Of a DNA stretch of 24,533 nt, positions 12,051-22,858 are shown piece after piece. The position numbers and the translations under genes were made by a program. Location of the stretch: contig UZAN01047710.1 in NCBI GenBank assembly GCA_900618425.1, forward strand, positions 1,225 to 25,757. The letters are read 5' to 3'. The notes under the pieces were generated by a model. It did not search any database. It was not told the DNA's origin and was given only the letters and a program-made list of their open reading frames with translations. Source of the stretch: Echinostoma caproni. Lineage: Eukaryota > Platyhelminthes > Trematoda > Plagiorchiida > Echinostomatidae. Numbering within the stretch: the first letter of the stretch is position 1; every line of letters starts with the position of its first letter.

Positions 12051-13279
12051 TCTATTTGGATTTGAGGTGTTCAATAACCTTCAGACTATCAAATGTGGAC
12101 AACGAAGAGAAAAGAGAGTGAGATTAAGCTGGGTAGAGAAACAGTAGAATGGAACTAATGGGAATAATGCGGTTAGTCTACTGCACGAACAAGCTCTTGC
12201 GTGCATAACAGAACAGCTTCAGTGCTGACCACTTATTACGAAAATCTATTTTTCTTAAAATGGTTTCTGTACGCATTTCAACGGGGAGATCTTACTCCTT
12301 TTCGGTCGAAAACGATATTTTCACAGCCATATAAGTCTATTTATTTCTGGTCGCATCGAAGCCGTTTCAATGGAGGTGATGAAAATCTGTCAATATACTT
12401 GAGTATCAAGTCCAGTCCATACAACAAAGATCAAAGCGAACACTACAGCAGAGACAAAAATGTTCACGGATGGAGGAGAATGCACTTCGAGTTCAAGCTA
12501 GCACCCACACACAGCTAACAAACACAAGGGAAGAATTCCAATCAGAACTGAACAACATTCACCGCTATTTATTGACATTCACTGAACACGTATACTAAGT
12601 CTGTGGTTCTGTGAATTCGAAAAATGGCATCAGAAAAGTTGAACAAATTTTACTGTTTTCGAATTGATACTTCATTATTTCTTTCCTGGGAAACCATATG
12701 AGAAAAATCTCTATACAAATCGACGAAACTTCACTGGTAACTATCAGATGATATGAGATATAACTGTAGCGTTTCTAGTCGTTGTTCAAATGCCTGAATC
12801 AAATTTTCATTTGACCTAGATCACATGTGACTATGAGGAGCAACAATTGTGACCACAATGCGTTTGATGATAAATCATAAATGTGGGAATGATGCTTATT
12901 GGATGGAGGAGAGTGGTGGTCATCGTGTAGCCGGTATCGTGACGTGATGATCTAGATTTATTTGTTCTCTCTGGTTGTACTGTGCCAACTGGTTAATAAA
13001 TTGCACGTCTTTAGATTACGTGAATCGTTAGAGAATGAAAGAGTTGATCGTGTGTCATTTTAGCAATGCTTCCTTAATGCATGGTCCGCTTTTTTAAAGC
13101 GATGCAAATTCTTTTGCAAATTTTGCCAATTCAATCGCATTTGTCATCGTGATCTTTACTGAAAAAAGTAAAAACAAAACGTAACTGATTTTTGTTGTTG
13201 AGTTGATTGAAACGAAAGAGCTGAACAGTGAAGTAGAACAGAAGGAAATGGCCGGTTATGTAAATTTTCTTCTGATTTA
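12051..13279. other. No gene seen
   Basis: There is an open plus frame at 12201-12518 (105 codons, TTG-type start only) with no recognisable motif. The rest is AT-rich with frequent stops. Confidence 0.4.
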
Positions 13280-13484
13280 CGATGATCTTTGCAAAAGTGT
13301 TTATGACTTGTATTTTCCCGGTTGACCACTGACAATACGCGGCAGAAAAAATGGGATCGGCAAACCGGAATGTCCCGGGAGAATTCGGGTCGAAACTATT
13401 ATTCACCGAACCAACCCCGGCAATTGTGGTTAGCATTTGGCTCCAAAGACAACAGCTGTAATCAATGATTGAACCTCTCGGGCA
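13280..13484 (-). other. Candidate minus-strand exon, unidentified
   Basis: The minus frame is open from 13484, just after an in-frame TGA, down to 13131. The first part is richer in G+C than its surroundings and reads like protein: MLTTIAGVGSVNNSFD, then PGTFRFADPIFSAAYCQW and STGKIQVINTFAK. After about 13280 it turns into low-complexity, AT-rich text, as expected if an exon ends there: a GTAAAT at about this point on the minus strand could be the donor. It lies on the same strand as the ankyrin-repeat exon, about 1.9 kb downstream, so it might be a later exon of that gene. I see no motif that proves this. Confidence 0.25.
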
Positions 13485-13922
13485 TCATGTTGTATCATTT
13501 ATTAAGGTATACTTGATTTTTGAGATAAAATTTCATTGGAAGTTAGCTTATGTGCACAGATCAAGCTGTAGATGCTAATTTCATACAAGTAATACAACTT
13601 CCGCACTGTTATTTCGCCAGGCAGCGTTTGCTTGACCGTTACCGCTTCCGAAAACCAATTATAAAATTTTATACTCAGTTCACTAAAAGAATTCGGATAC
13701 ATTATTGTTGTTGTATATGAAACATTGTAATTATTATTTTATACCTAACTAAAAACAAATAAATCGCCAATACGAAAACATAAACAAAACACGTACGCTG
13801 CGCTGTCGATAAACTGATTTGTTTTTGATCTAAGCCAAATCCGCGATGAGCAGTAAGTGAAATTAAAAAAATAAATTCGCTTAAAGGAAAGATACAACAG
13901 AGTTGATGTTTCAACGAATGTT
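13485..13922. other. No gene seen
   Basis: AT-rich sequence with short T- and A-runs. The minus frames here are 66-70 codons long and low in complexity. Nothing can be supported. Confidence 0.45.
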
Positions 13923-14450
13923 TTATTTATATTTGATATAAACTACATTTAAGGTGTAACGCAATCGAGTAATGGAATAAAATTGTACGGAAACCACTAG
14001 TCCCATGATGCATTTCCCGCAGAAATATTCTTGATCGTGATGCTGGTCAGCGAGAATTTCGTCGATCCTTTTTCTCTTCAGATCATTTAGATCCTCGCGG
14101 AAGATGATCTCGTTGGTACGAAGAAGTCTACTGTGAAGAGTATGTACCGTTTGGAAACCGCGCCAGAAATATTTTGTCGCGTGTTCCTACCACCCCGTGT
14201 TTCGTTCGTATCGCCGCCCTATTGTGGTCCCCTGCCATCTTTCGTCGCCCGCAATGCTTCGTAGAGTCTCGAGTTGTGAGAATAAGAGCCGTGGGATATC
14301 CTGTTGCGCATCTCTGTTCACTGCAATATACTGCGACAGCCCGGAGTGCGTTCGCATTACAAGTGCACCATAATGACAGGTTCTTGCTTGCAACCTGCAG
14401 CTTTCTACACAGATTTCGAAAGTAAATGCAATTTCTCTTTTCATCAACAA
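13923..14450 (-). pseudogene. Unidentified 175-codon frame interrupted by one TAG
   Basis: On the minus strand one frame runs from an ATG at 14450 to a TAA at 13923-13925, broken only by TAG at 14187-14189. Before the stop the frame includes IPRLLFSQLETLRSIAGDER. After it comes ATKYFWRGFQTVHTLHSRLL, then NEIIFREDLNDLKRKRIDEI and the cysteine pair in EYFCGKCIMG. From about 14000 downward it becomes AT-rich and is probably no longer coding. I do not recognise the family. It could be the last exon of a gene, with TAG the end of an intron (TAG then GAACAC), but the upstream pyrimidine tract is poor. It could also be a retropseudogene, or carry a point error. It is locally richer in G+C than its flanks. 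An acceptor-like CTGCAG lies near 14396-14401. Confidence 0.35.
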
Positions 14451-15369
14451 ATCATGTTCCTATTTTTCCTAACTAAAATGATCTACAATGAACGTTCTCA
14501 ACAAACTTTTGTACTCTGGNTTTGGTAACTGGTCTCAGTAGTTCAAACGGTGCAATTCTTGCTTCAATGTTTGAATGCCAAATCGGCATTTTTGGCAGTA
14601 TTATCTGACTTCAAAAGTTCTGCAGATGTGGGGCTTTTTTCCGCCACGATAAATCCGATGAATAAAAGACAACAAGTTTTCCGAGCGTAGTACGCCTGAA
14701 GTTCGGAACCGTACCCAGTCGATCTGGATTTCATCAGAAGGTAGCCTGTGGAAGTGAACTGGCGGACTGTTTATCGGTTACTATGGAAACAGAGATTCTA
14801 ATTAGGCTGCACAAAAAGACAGATTTTACTCAAAACTATTTTTTCAAAGGTCTCCAGGAATAATTCACCAGTAATATATGTTCGGAATCAAACAAATCAA
14901 TGGCTCATTCCATGTGTTCGGTTTGGACGGAGTTATCAGAACTACGCGACAAGTTTCACATCCGAACATATTTTTTCTAGCTCAATCAACGGCATGTCCT
15001 GTTCGCGGTAAAATCTCGTTTCCTTTCCCTATATGCTATTCCGCATTGACGTTAGGATAATGAATAATTTACTTCAAAGATTCTAAAGATTATACCAAAC
15101 AGACCATTATATAATCAGTGAAAGTCATCCAGTAAGTTGCACTCAATCATTTGCCTCGACTGAAAGGAAGTCCTAAATTGAGGAAAAATGTTTATGGAAA
15201 CGTCTAACTACTTTTCCGTCCTGTGAAATCCAGGTTTATGTACATTTATTGACACAAAGTCCAGTTAAATTAAAAATAAAAGCACGGAAACCGGAAAATA
15301 TTGCAGAGAAGATGGGATAACCGGGCAATTAGGTGGCGCTCGAGAAAGATCGAATGAATGCACACTTAC
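14451..15369. other. Probable intron and non-coding DNA
   Basis: On the minus strand this lies directly 3' of the ankyrin exon and begins with its GTAAGT donor, so at least part should be intron. A 60-codon plus frame at 14878-15060 has no recognisable motif. Base 14520 is ambiguous. Confidence 0.4.
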
Positions 15370-16788
15370 CTGTTGTGGAAACGTGGGCTCTTTCCGTAGG
15401 CGTCTCAAAATCAAGGTGACCAACACAGCAGCTGGGAGAACGTCAAACTGACGCATTCGTAACAGTTGTTCGGTCACACGAAATCGACCACAGATCAGGG
15501 CCAAAAATAACAGAGATTTATACATTGGACGAAGAATTACCACTTTGTTTGTGCTGAGTGTGTTGAAAGTCAACAAACCGGTCATGGCACGTAATACTGT
15601 GCGAAAATCATTTGCCTTGAGGATATTTTGATAATTGGTTTGCACATGTGAAAACACCCCAGTGCCATTTTCGTAACAGTCTGAGAATAGTTCGGCCATT
15701 TGTTTGGTGCTGAGATTCTGTGCAGTCTCAAAGTCCGTCATCATCGGTGTAAGTCCACGGGGGTAAATGTTTTCACTGATTGCGCTAAAATCCGTATCGG
15801 TTGTGGTAGCTGGTTCTTGATGTTGCTGCCGCCAGACCAGTGAATCGCGTAATGTCTCCAACAATTCCACATTATCGTTCAACAGTATTTTACGCCACAC
15901 ACTCATCACATTAGTAGTGTCCGATTTGAGACGTTTAGTCGGCCATTGATTGATCGACTTTCCTGAGTCGGCCATGTTTTCCATATTATCAGCCAAGCGA
16001 CGAATGAACGAATATCCTTTACGTGAACGATCATTGAATCCCGGCGTAGCTGAGGTTGGACTAGCATCTTTTCGGATTGGTGTGTGAGCTGAAAGTGTCT
16101 CGACGTGGACCAGACTTTCCGGAGCCGATCGCACTTTATCTGCTTCCATTTGCATAAAGCGCTTTCTAACATAGACAGGCACAATATCGTCGATTCGCAT
16201 CAGCAAAGCAATCAGTTGTCTTTTTGGTAGAACGTCAACTAGAACTTGTGAACGCCCTGCTGCGTAGGCCAGGTCCAACGCAGTTTTTCCTTGTGGTGTT
16301 GGAAGCATTGGATCTGCTCCGTTGTCGAGCAAGATTTTCAAACAATCTTGATAACAATTTACTGCCTCTTCGCAACTGGCGTGATGTAACGGCGTCCATT
16401 GATGTAAGTCAAAATAATTTGCCGCTGCAGTCGTGTGAGCTATGCCCACATTTGCAGTTTCAAGTGAAATCTGACGTTCGTGACCTTTGTCTCCGTTAGA
16501 GGTTCGTCTGTGGACCAAAACCGGCGCGGTTGTTGTTATTGGTGCGTCAGTGATGGAGCTCATTATAGTTCCCTTTTCCGATTCTTCTAATGCCGCCTGT
16601 TCTGCTTCTTCCAATGCCCGAAGGAACTGAGGTGGCACACTGAGCGCGGATAACCGTGTCGACNNNNCAATGCACTGATCAGATAAGATAAAACTGTCGG
16701 TTGACCGGACACAGCAGCCACATGTATTGGTAGCCGTCCAGTTTCATCCGGCTCTTGCAGAGATGCTTGGGCTACCTCGACCATATGT
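15370..16788 (-). CDS. Internal exon of an ankyrin-repeat protein with a TRPM-like C-terminal region
   Basis: This is the strongest host coding region: one long exon bounded by an AG acceptor at 16789-16790 after a pyrimidine-rich run, and by a perfect GTAAGT donor at 15369-15364. No in-frame stop occurs on either side of the N run. Next to the acceptor is an ankyrin unit (ETGRLPIHVAAVSGQPTVLS). After the N run come an Ala/Glu-rich linker and a second ankyrin pair, about codons 77-138 counted from 16638 (WTPLHHASCEEAV, then KILLDNGADPMLPTPQGKTA). A polar serine-rich stretch follows. Codons 300-417 include LSTKQMAELFSD, DFRTVLRAMTGLL, YKSLLFLALICGRFRVTEQL and AAVLVTLILRRLRKE, whose order and spacing recall the helical region before the membrane segments of TRPM channels. 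No transmembrane segment is visible. The four Ns put the two halves in different frames; a true gap length of 2 more than a multiple of three would join them. Ankyrin call firm, TRPM resemblance tentative. Confidence 0.8.
16664..16667. other. Assembly gap of four Ns inside the ankyrin exon
   Basis: The run of Ns separates SYLISAL from STRLSALSVPPQFL on the minus strand. The flanking frames differ by one base if the gap is taken as exactly four bases. The gap size is therefore probably not exact, and the frame break is an artefact rather than a mutation. Confidence 0.85.
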
Positions 16789-16939
16789 CTATATCACAAA
16801 ATCAGAAAGAAATTGAAAAAGGCTGCTTAATTAAAATAGAAAAACCCATTGTTATTGAATAAAGAAATAGATAGACAGACTCCACATGCGGTTCGGGATG
16901 AAAGAAAAACAAAAATATCTTTAGCTTAGGCTATACGAA
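16789..16939 (-). other. Intron upstream of the ankyrin exon
   Basis: On the minus strand this stretch ends in a CTTTCTGATTTT tract followed by GATATAG, a credible acceptor. The next exon upstream is not recognised within the window. Confidence 0.55.
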
Positions 16940-17016
16940 CATTGGCCGTGGACTGCCAGCTCAAGGGTAAGGCTTTTGGCTTCCAGTTCTAAGGTTCTAA
17001 GTTTGAATCCCAACAG
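16940..17016 (+). repeat. tRNA-like sequence, possible SINE head
   Basis: The segment has an A-box-like stretch (CAGCTCAAGGGTAAGGC, about 16957-16973) and a B-box-like stretch (AGTTTGAATCCC, 17000-17011) at tRNA-like spacing. GGCTTCCAGTTCTAAGG sits where an anticodon arm would be. The T-stem does not pair well, so it is not a working tRNA. An A-run (CCAAAAAAAGAGAG) follows at about 17020. It may be the head of a tRNA-derived SINE or simply a decayed tRNA pseudogene. Confidence 0.35.
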
Positions 17017-19171
17017 ATCCCAAAAAAAGAGAGAACGAACGGATGATGGTTTCCAACCCGTACGAAAACGCTGTACAGTGTTCATTGTTGGTCATTCCTC
17101 TACAGTACCGAAGAAATGTCAGAAATGTGAGGCCCAAACTGATTGCCGTGGAGTAAGATCCAAACAAAAACGACAGTGCACAAATTTTGGTTCTGAAGAT
17201 TCGCATGAACAATTAAGAGAAAGTTTTCGAATTTTACTTTTCTAGTTGTTCACATACCTTAGTGAGAAACCTCAGAAAGAGGGCAGCGGCAAACTCGAGG
17301 TCTACCAAGTGATTCACAAACAGATGAAGTAAGGCGACGGTGATGGGACCCACCAAAACAGATTCTCCGAGGTAATGGGATATTGACAAACAACACTGCC
17401 ATAATATTGCATTATTTAATTAAATCGATATGATTAAGTGTTTTAGGCCGCGGGTTCCTTCAGGTGAAATGATAAAGAGCTAGGAGCATTGATAGCTTAC
17501 ACTTTGTCTTATTCAATTTGCTAAGAGTACTTCAAAATTACGGCTATATAAACCTACCTGTCAGTCACATCAAAATCCGCGTTTTGAGTTCAAAATGCAG
17601 AAATCATAATGCTCTAGCTTTCAGGAATCTTATCAAAAATAGTCTGACACTCTTAGCTGATCACGGAAACTCGAATCTAGAACAGAATTTCACATTTAAT
17701 TTCGAGTGAATTCACCAAATCAAATGTTAAACATTTCACATGTTACCGTAAGTGTCCTTTTCAGTTTAGTTCGTTCAACTTCTTTTTGAAAATCAGGCAA
17801 AGTGCAGTGATTTCCGTGCATCGTTCAGTCATCCATATGCTTTGGTTTGCTACACTTGGTGCAACGGTGATGTTGTATAAACACTATTCTCACTGTGACC
17901 ATCTTGATTTGAGGTGAGGATGAACTAATGGTGTATTGCAATTGTTATATTTTTAGGTAATTTCTTTCATGAGGATGGAAATAGCTGGTTGATTTCGTTA
18001 GATAGTCTGGTTCTAAAAGAGAATGGCAAAGAGTGCAAAGTGTGTTCCATTTCACCTCAGATAACCATCTATTACCCCGTTATGAGACCCGGTAGACTGA
18101 TGGATGATCGTTCTGATGCTCGCTAATAGTAAGGCTGTTCCACGGGTAAAACGTTTAGCTTCCCCTATTTCGGTGACCGGCTTGAGACAGCTAATTGCGA
18201 ATGCGTAGCAGACAAATAATTCATTGGGATTAATTCCCTATCATCCCGGTTTCGCTTCACCTCTCGCGTTTGCAGACCGGATCATTACAACAAGTGCGTG
18301 TGCCTTTTATGACTTGTCACACAGTTTGTTTGCTATATATGTTCGGTTGCATGGAAACTTGCTCAAAACATTCTCATCGACCGGTTCACGCTGGCGTTCT
18401 ATGACAATTATGGGCATCCTCATCAGAGTTTACTATAGAAAACAAAATTGAGTGATTGTAGCTAATCATAAACTAGTATAGTGTGACCTCACCGAATGAC
18501 AATATATCTATTTATAGACGAGAGAATGAGTGGAACGCTATTTTTGGGAAATGTGCTTTGGTGAAGCGTATAAGACCGCAAGGAGAGCACAAACAGGTTG
18601 CACTGCTACAAAAAATAAGAACTTAAATTCAACATTTCACACTTATCTGTTCATCATAGATTAACAACAATTCTGGGTGAAACAACTGGGTTACACTCGG
18701 TCGCTGTGGCCTAGTTTTAGAATGAAAACGTCTTCGCAAAGCGATATTTACCGATGTAAATCAGTTTTCCCAAATTCAAGTGAAGAAGTACATTTCTTTT
18801 ACAAAACTACTAGGATGCCTGACCTCATCAGACGGGGAAGACCGTTGTATACGAACAGAATTATATGGATTATTCTACTAGAAAGATTTTGCTCTTAGTG
18901 CAGGTGAAACATGGGAGCGTAATTTTCGAGATGATGAAGAAATAAGGAAGATCTTATGAAATCGATCAATCTGCTCCCGTGATCGATAACTGCGCTGGTA
19001 TGATATATCTCATCTCGTCCAAAGTTAAATTCATCACACGCATGTCACATTCGCAAATAATGTGCATTTGTAAGGCGGAATCGCATATGAACTAGCTATG
19101 AGCTATATCTGCACATGCATGCCGAACGTGGTATTTAAGCAATGAATGAAAAAAGCACACATCCAGGACTC
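17017..19171. other. No gene seen
   Basis: A plus frame at 16976-17245 is basic and cysteine-containing (KKCQKCEAQTDCRG) but overlaps the tRNA-like repeat and matches no known family. Frames at 18224-18451 and 18677-18898 are short and featureless. No RNA gene is evident. Confidence 0.4.
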
Positions 19172-19187
19172 ATATATATATATATAT
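19172..19187. repeat. (AT)n microsatellite
   Basis: A run of eight AT dinucleotides, followed by TTATTG. It is a simple sequence repeat and lies about 280 bases before the first recognisable PLE codons. Confidence 0.9.
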
Positions 19188-19467
19188 TTATTGTAAAATA
19201 TTCCTATTGATACATAATAACAGAATCAAAACGCGAGGACATTTCTTTTCAACGTCGCTTCAGGCATTTACATATATAGTTCCATTAGTCAATAGATTAA
19301 TACAACACCTACGCTGATATTGAATGAATGTGCATAAACGTGTTCAGTAAACACCGAGCTATGTGGTCGCAATAAATAGATAGAGAAAAGCAAGGAAAAA
19401 AGCACGACAACTATCTCGCTTCTCAGGTTTTCGGACTTCATCGTATGAATTTTGCCATATTGAAAGA

Positions 19468-20194
19468 AGAGTACTCCGTAAGTGCTCGTGGATTCAAAAA
19501 TACACAGATTTTCGAAGTTTCGTCCCAATGAGATACAAACGGAATTTAGCGAACTGTCAAGCTTATAGATCGAAGAGGATCTGTAGTCCCGAGATCCTGC
19601 ATGACGAGATGACAAATAAAAGAGACAATATGCAGAGAAACTGCTACCCAAAGGCGTTCATTCGACGATATCTAGAATCGAAACGGTGTAAAATCACAAA
19701 TAGCTAAGAAGAAGGAGGTGTTCGCGTATGTTCCTTTTAAGGTAGACAGGACATCATAAATCCTGGAGTATCGGTTATGAAAAGTCATTGCCAACTGTTT
19801 TACCGCAAATTATATAGGACCCCCATCGAAGGCTAGACTATCGATTGTTCAACAGCTTAAGGATAAATTACCTCATCGGTCTTAATTCTTTGTTCTAAAT
19901 CAGTTTACGTGCGTTTGTAGTGCTCGCTATATCGGATACACGAAGAGGTGTTTGTCTCAGAGAATATCTGGGCAGTGTCCGGCCGCTCTTCGAAATGAAA
20001 CAGTGAAATATTCGAACACCTCAATGGCGCAGTATCTGGTCGACAGCGGACACAGGATTGGCCCAGGAATATCAATTGCAATTTTTTGCACAGCACCTAA
20101 GAACCACACCAAGGAATCACGTACGAAGATATTGATAACTGTGGAACCCTTAGCAATTAGGATTTTGAAGTCAGAGGTTGTGCAAGCAAAGTAA
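19468..20194 (+). mobile_element. Penelope-like element relic: RT C-terminal part plus GIY-YIG endonuclease
   Basis: Two frames together give a nearly continuous PLE C-terminus. Frame 1, 19468-19707, reads RRVLRKCSWIQKYTDFRSFV, PMRYKRNLANC, YRSKRICSPEILHDEM and NCYPKAFIRRYLES before a TAA. These match the RT thumb of Penelope elements (the FxSFVP block, the ICS block, the YPxxFI block). Frame 2 takes over by about 19718: VFAYVPFKVDRTS, ILEYRL, KARLSIVQQLKDKLP, then NQFTCVCSARYIGYTKRCLS (the GIY-YIG core, with ARY in place of GIY) and MAQYLVDSGHRIGPGI, ending at the TAA 20192-20194. In-frame stops lie at 19757, 19778 and 19883. One frameshift and at least four stops make it inactive. The RT catalytic part is not seen upstream. 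A minus-strand 120-codon frame at 19289-19651 is a shadow. Confidence 0.88.
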
Positions 20195-22858
20195 TCTGGT
20201 TCAAACGTTTCTGTCATCATGGCATAGGAATGAGCGCCCTATATTCCTACATGACACATTTTCCATGCTCCCCTCTTCGGAGAGTTTTGCCGAGTCAATT
20301 AATGGGCATTTTTATTAGTGTATGTTATTATCAAAAGCACAAACTCATAAAGTAGCATTTCACACGTGACTTTAGAAGTAAGTTCACTAAAGCGCGACAA
20401 GACAGCTCTAATCCGTCTGTTTGACGGTTATTTGTACGGTGTTGAAAATGGTTATACTGGTTTTCTTTTGTGGGCCTCGTTTCAATGACATAACTGGCAA
20501 GACCGGTATATTTAGGTGAAAATGTAACATATCTACCATAATTTGAAAGTAGTTTATCATACAATGTCACCGGACGACTACAAGGCCCCGGAGATGCTGT
20601 GAAGATTTTTTACCATGTTTTGAATCGATGGGAGTGCATATTCCACAAAGTTGTTGTGGAGTTTCGATTGCCACACGTTACCATCCACTCTAAGCTGGTT
20701 GCTTTTCGTGCATATTTTTATGTCTACTTTATACATATTCGCCTTTGACAGTCAGAAGAAGCAAATAATTGACGCAAGATTTCCTCAAAGTAACGAAGTA
20801 TGACCATGTAGACTATCTTGGACTACCGTATGATGAACAGTGAAAGATTTACTGATGATCAATATAGCTTTGACATAAGATCAAGCGCCAGAGATAACCC
20901 ACTTATCAGTGCATTACCGTTTAGGATTTTAATCCCTGCATCTTTCGATGTACACCTTTCACGCTTCTTAGATTTTTAGTTCATGCTTCATTTGCTACAT
21001 ACACGACGAATTAACCTTTGAAACCTAAACTATATTTACTCAAATATTTATACGGATCTAATCCCGAACGGAGCCCAAACTAACTTGTGCTTTCCGTCAA
21101 GATTACAACGCAATTGTAGCTTTAGTATCTTTTTGAGCAACGCTAGGGCCAGAAACAATTACAAAGCAAATGGATTAACGATAGAAAATCCAATGCGTTG
21201 ACAATGTTAGTCATCTGGAGCTTCTTGTAAACGAGGATCCCATTGGAGAGCCTAAAATCCGATAATAATTTTGTGAATTTTACATGGTAAATTCTGTGTT
21301 CCTTTAGGGCTGAGATGAACAGTGCAAAACAAACGATACAATGCAAGTGACATGACGGTGATAAAAAAATTTATTTTTCATTTCATTTATTTTCGAGGTG
21401 CCATTGATCAACAAAAGGATTCTGTTAGTTATTTCAGTCATGCAGCGAGTTAATTGCTAATAAAACCATGGAAATATCATCCGTTTCTGTATTTCAGTGC
21501 TATTAAGTAAAAATGTCAGTTGAATCTTTCCGAACTTGATTCGTTCTTAAGCACGTTTCATCATGGTCTTCAGAACGAGTGCATATCTCATCTTAGAATT
21601 CGAAGCCATAGCAAATCACATTATAAGCTCTGAGTTAGGTTAAAACGAAAACTTGGGTGTAACATGTTCTTGATCGCAGTCTACACACAGATCCCGTCGA
21701 CCTCATTTCAGGCAATCGTTGTTTTGCAATTTACGCTTTTTCACCTGTCTGCCTCCTCTCTGAGAAACAGTTTTTATTATCCCTATTTCCCAATCTTCTC
21801 ACGACCTTTTACCCTTCTACTTAGTCCGTAATCTCTCAGTAATGGTGGCATGGGCGAACAGGATCATAAAAAAAAGTCTACTTCCATCACCCTCGTTCCA
21901 GTCACTACTATGAACTGTGAGAAACCGACCTGAAAGGCGGTTTCCTGGGCTGATAAAAGAAGCCGGTTCAATTTATTCATAGCAGCCTTCCAATGGATGT
22001 TCAACCCATTTTCAAAGAGTAGAAACAAATTAGAATTTGGCCAGAATAAACGGAGGTCAAACAATTTGAAAAAAGTAATACAAGATAACTTTGCGGTAAA
22101 TTTTGACTGTTTTTTCCAGTTTTAATTCAGAATTATTTGTTGAATATTGGCAATTAATTTTAACTGACCACTCTTCACACTTCAACTTCACACAGTATTT
22201 GTTTGACCCACTCAGATGAACCCTTGGCATGCGTTATGTTCCAATTTCAGCTTTTTTAGAGCTCTTATTTGGAACATAGCAACCCATCCATCTGGGTTTT
22301 GTAATCTGAATCCCTAAAAACTGTGCGCGCGCATTTGTGCGTGATGTCACAAGGCCAAACACTCCCTACCAAGGCAGAGAGGAATTGCAAAGTTGAATAA
22401 AACGTTATTTTCATGATATTTAGTGCTCTTATATGCCAGACCGATACGAATTTGCATTGTTTTGGATCACATGTAAGGATTTAACGATATTTTTCATAAC
22501 CAGTGATGTCTGAAATCTCATACAATTTTGTTAAACCTTATACTGCGAGGAGATATTAAAGCACATGCAATAAATTGCAGTTAAGCAACTGTACAGGACA
22601 ATCTTATGTTTGGTGATCATCCGATGAAAGCAGACAACATTTTTTAGTTGTCTGGCGTTTATCATGGTGTGCACTAAAAACCGCTACACCAACAATCAGG
22701 AATCAAAGAAAACACTCCGTGATCGCCAGTACGATTTGGGTATTGATGAAAACTTGCACGGGATATACTGATTTCTAAGTATTTGCGTCATTTTCCCTTC
22801 ATTAAATCAGATCATTTCCGTTCTGTCGGTTATTTAACACTAGAAACGGCTTGCCTCA
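20195..22858. other. No gene seen
   Basis: AT-rich sequence with only short frames (60-80 codons) that match nothing. It includes the hairpin-forming repeat at 22235-22278 and A/T-rich tracts near 21361-21395. Confidence 0.45.
22235..22278. repeat. 10-bp perfect inverted repeat (hairpin)
   Basis: TATGTTCCAA at 22235-22244 is matched by TTGGAACATA at 22269-22278 with 24 bases between. It could fold as a hairpin in RNA or DNA. There is no gene beside it to suggest a function, and inverted repeats of this size occur by chance in AT-rich DNA. Confidence 0.5.

Noticed and set aside
12201..12518. 105-codon plus-strand frame
   Set aside because: It starts from a TTG-type codon, contains no motif and has composition like the surrounding non-coding DNA.
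13131..13436. The NHL-repeat idea for the TIAGVGS string
   Set aside because: Only the first few residues resemble an NHL repeat, and the rest does not follow the pattern.
15906..16499. 92-codon minus-strand and 91-codon plus-strand frames inside the ankyrin exon
   Set aside because: They overlap the exon in other frames and have no independent evidence.
16976..17245. 89-codon basic plus-strand frame
   Set aside because: It begins inside the tRNA-like repeat and matches no family. The CxxC pair alone is not enough.
19289..19651. 120-codon minus-strand frame
   Set aside because: It lies antisense to PLE reverse transcriptase text that reads clearly on the plus strand, so it is a shadow.
21541..21587. 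Imperfect inverted repeat TCGTTCTTAAG / CTTCAGAACGA
   Set aside because: One mismatch in 11 bp and no associated feature; expected by chance in a window this long.
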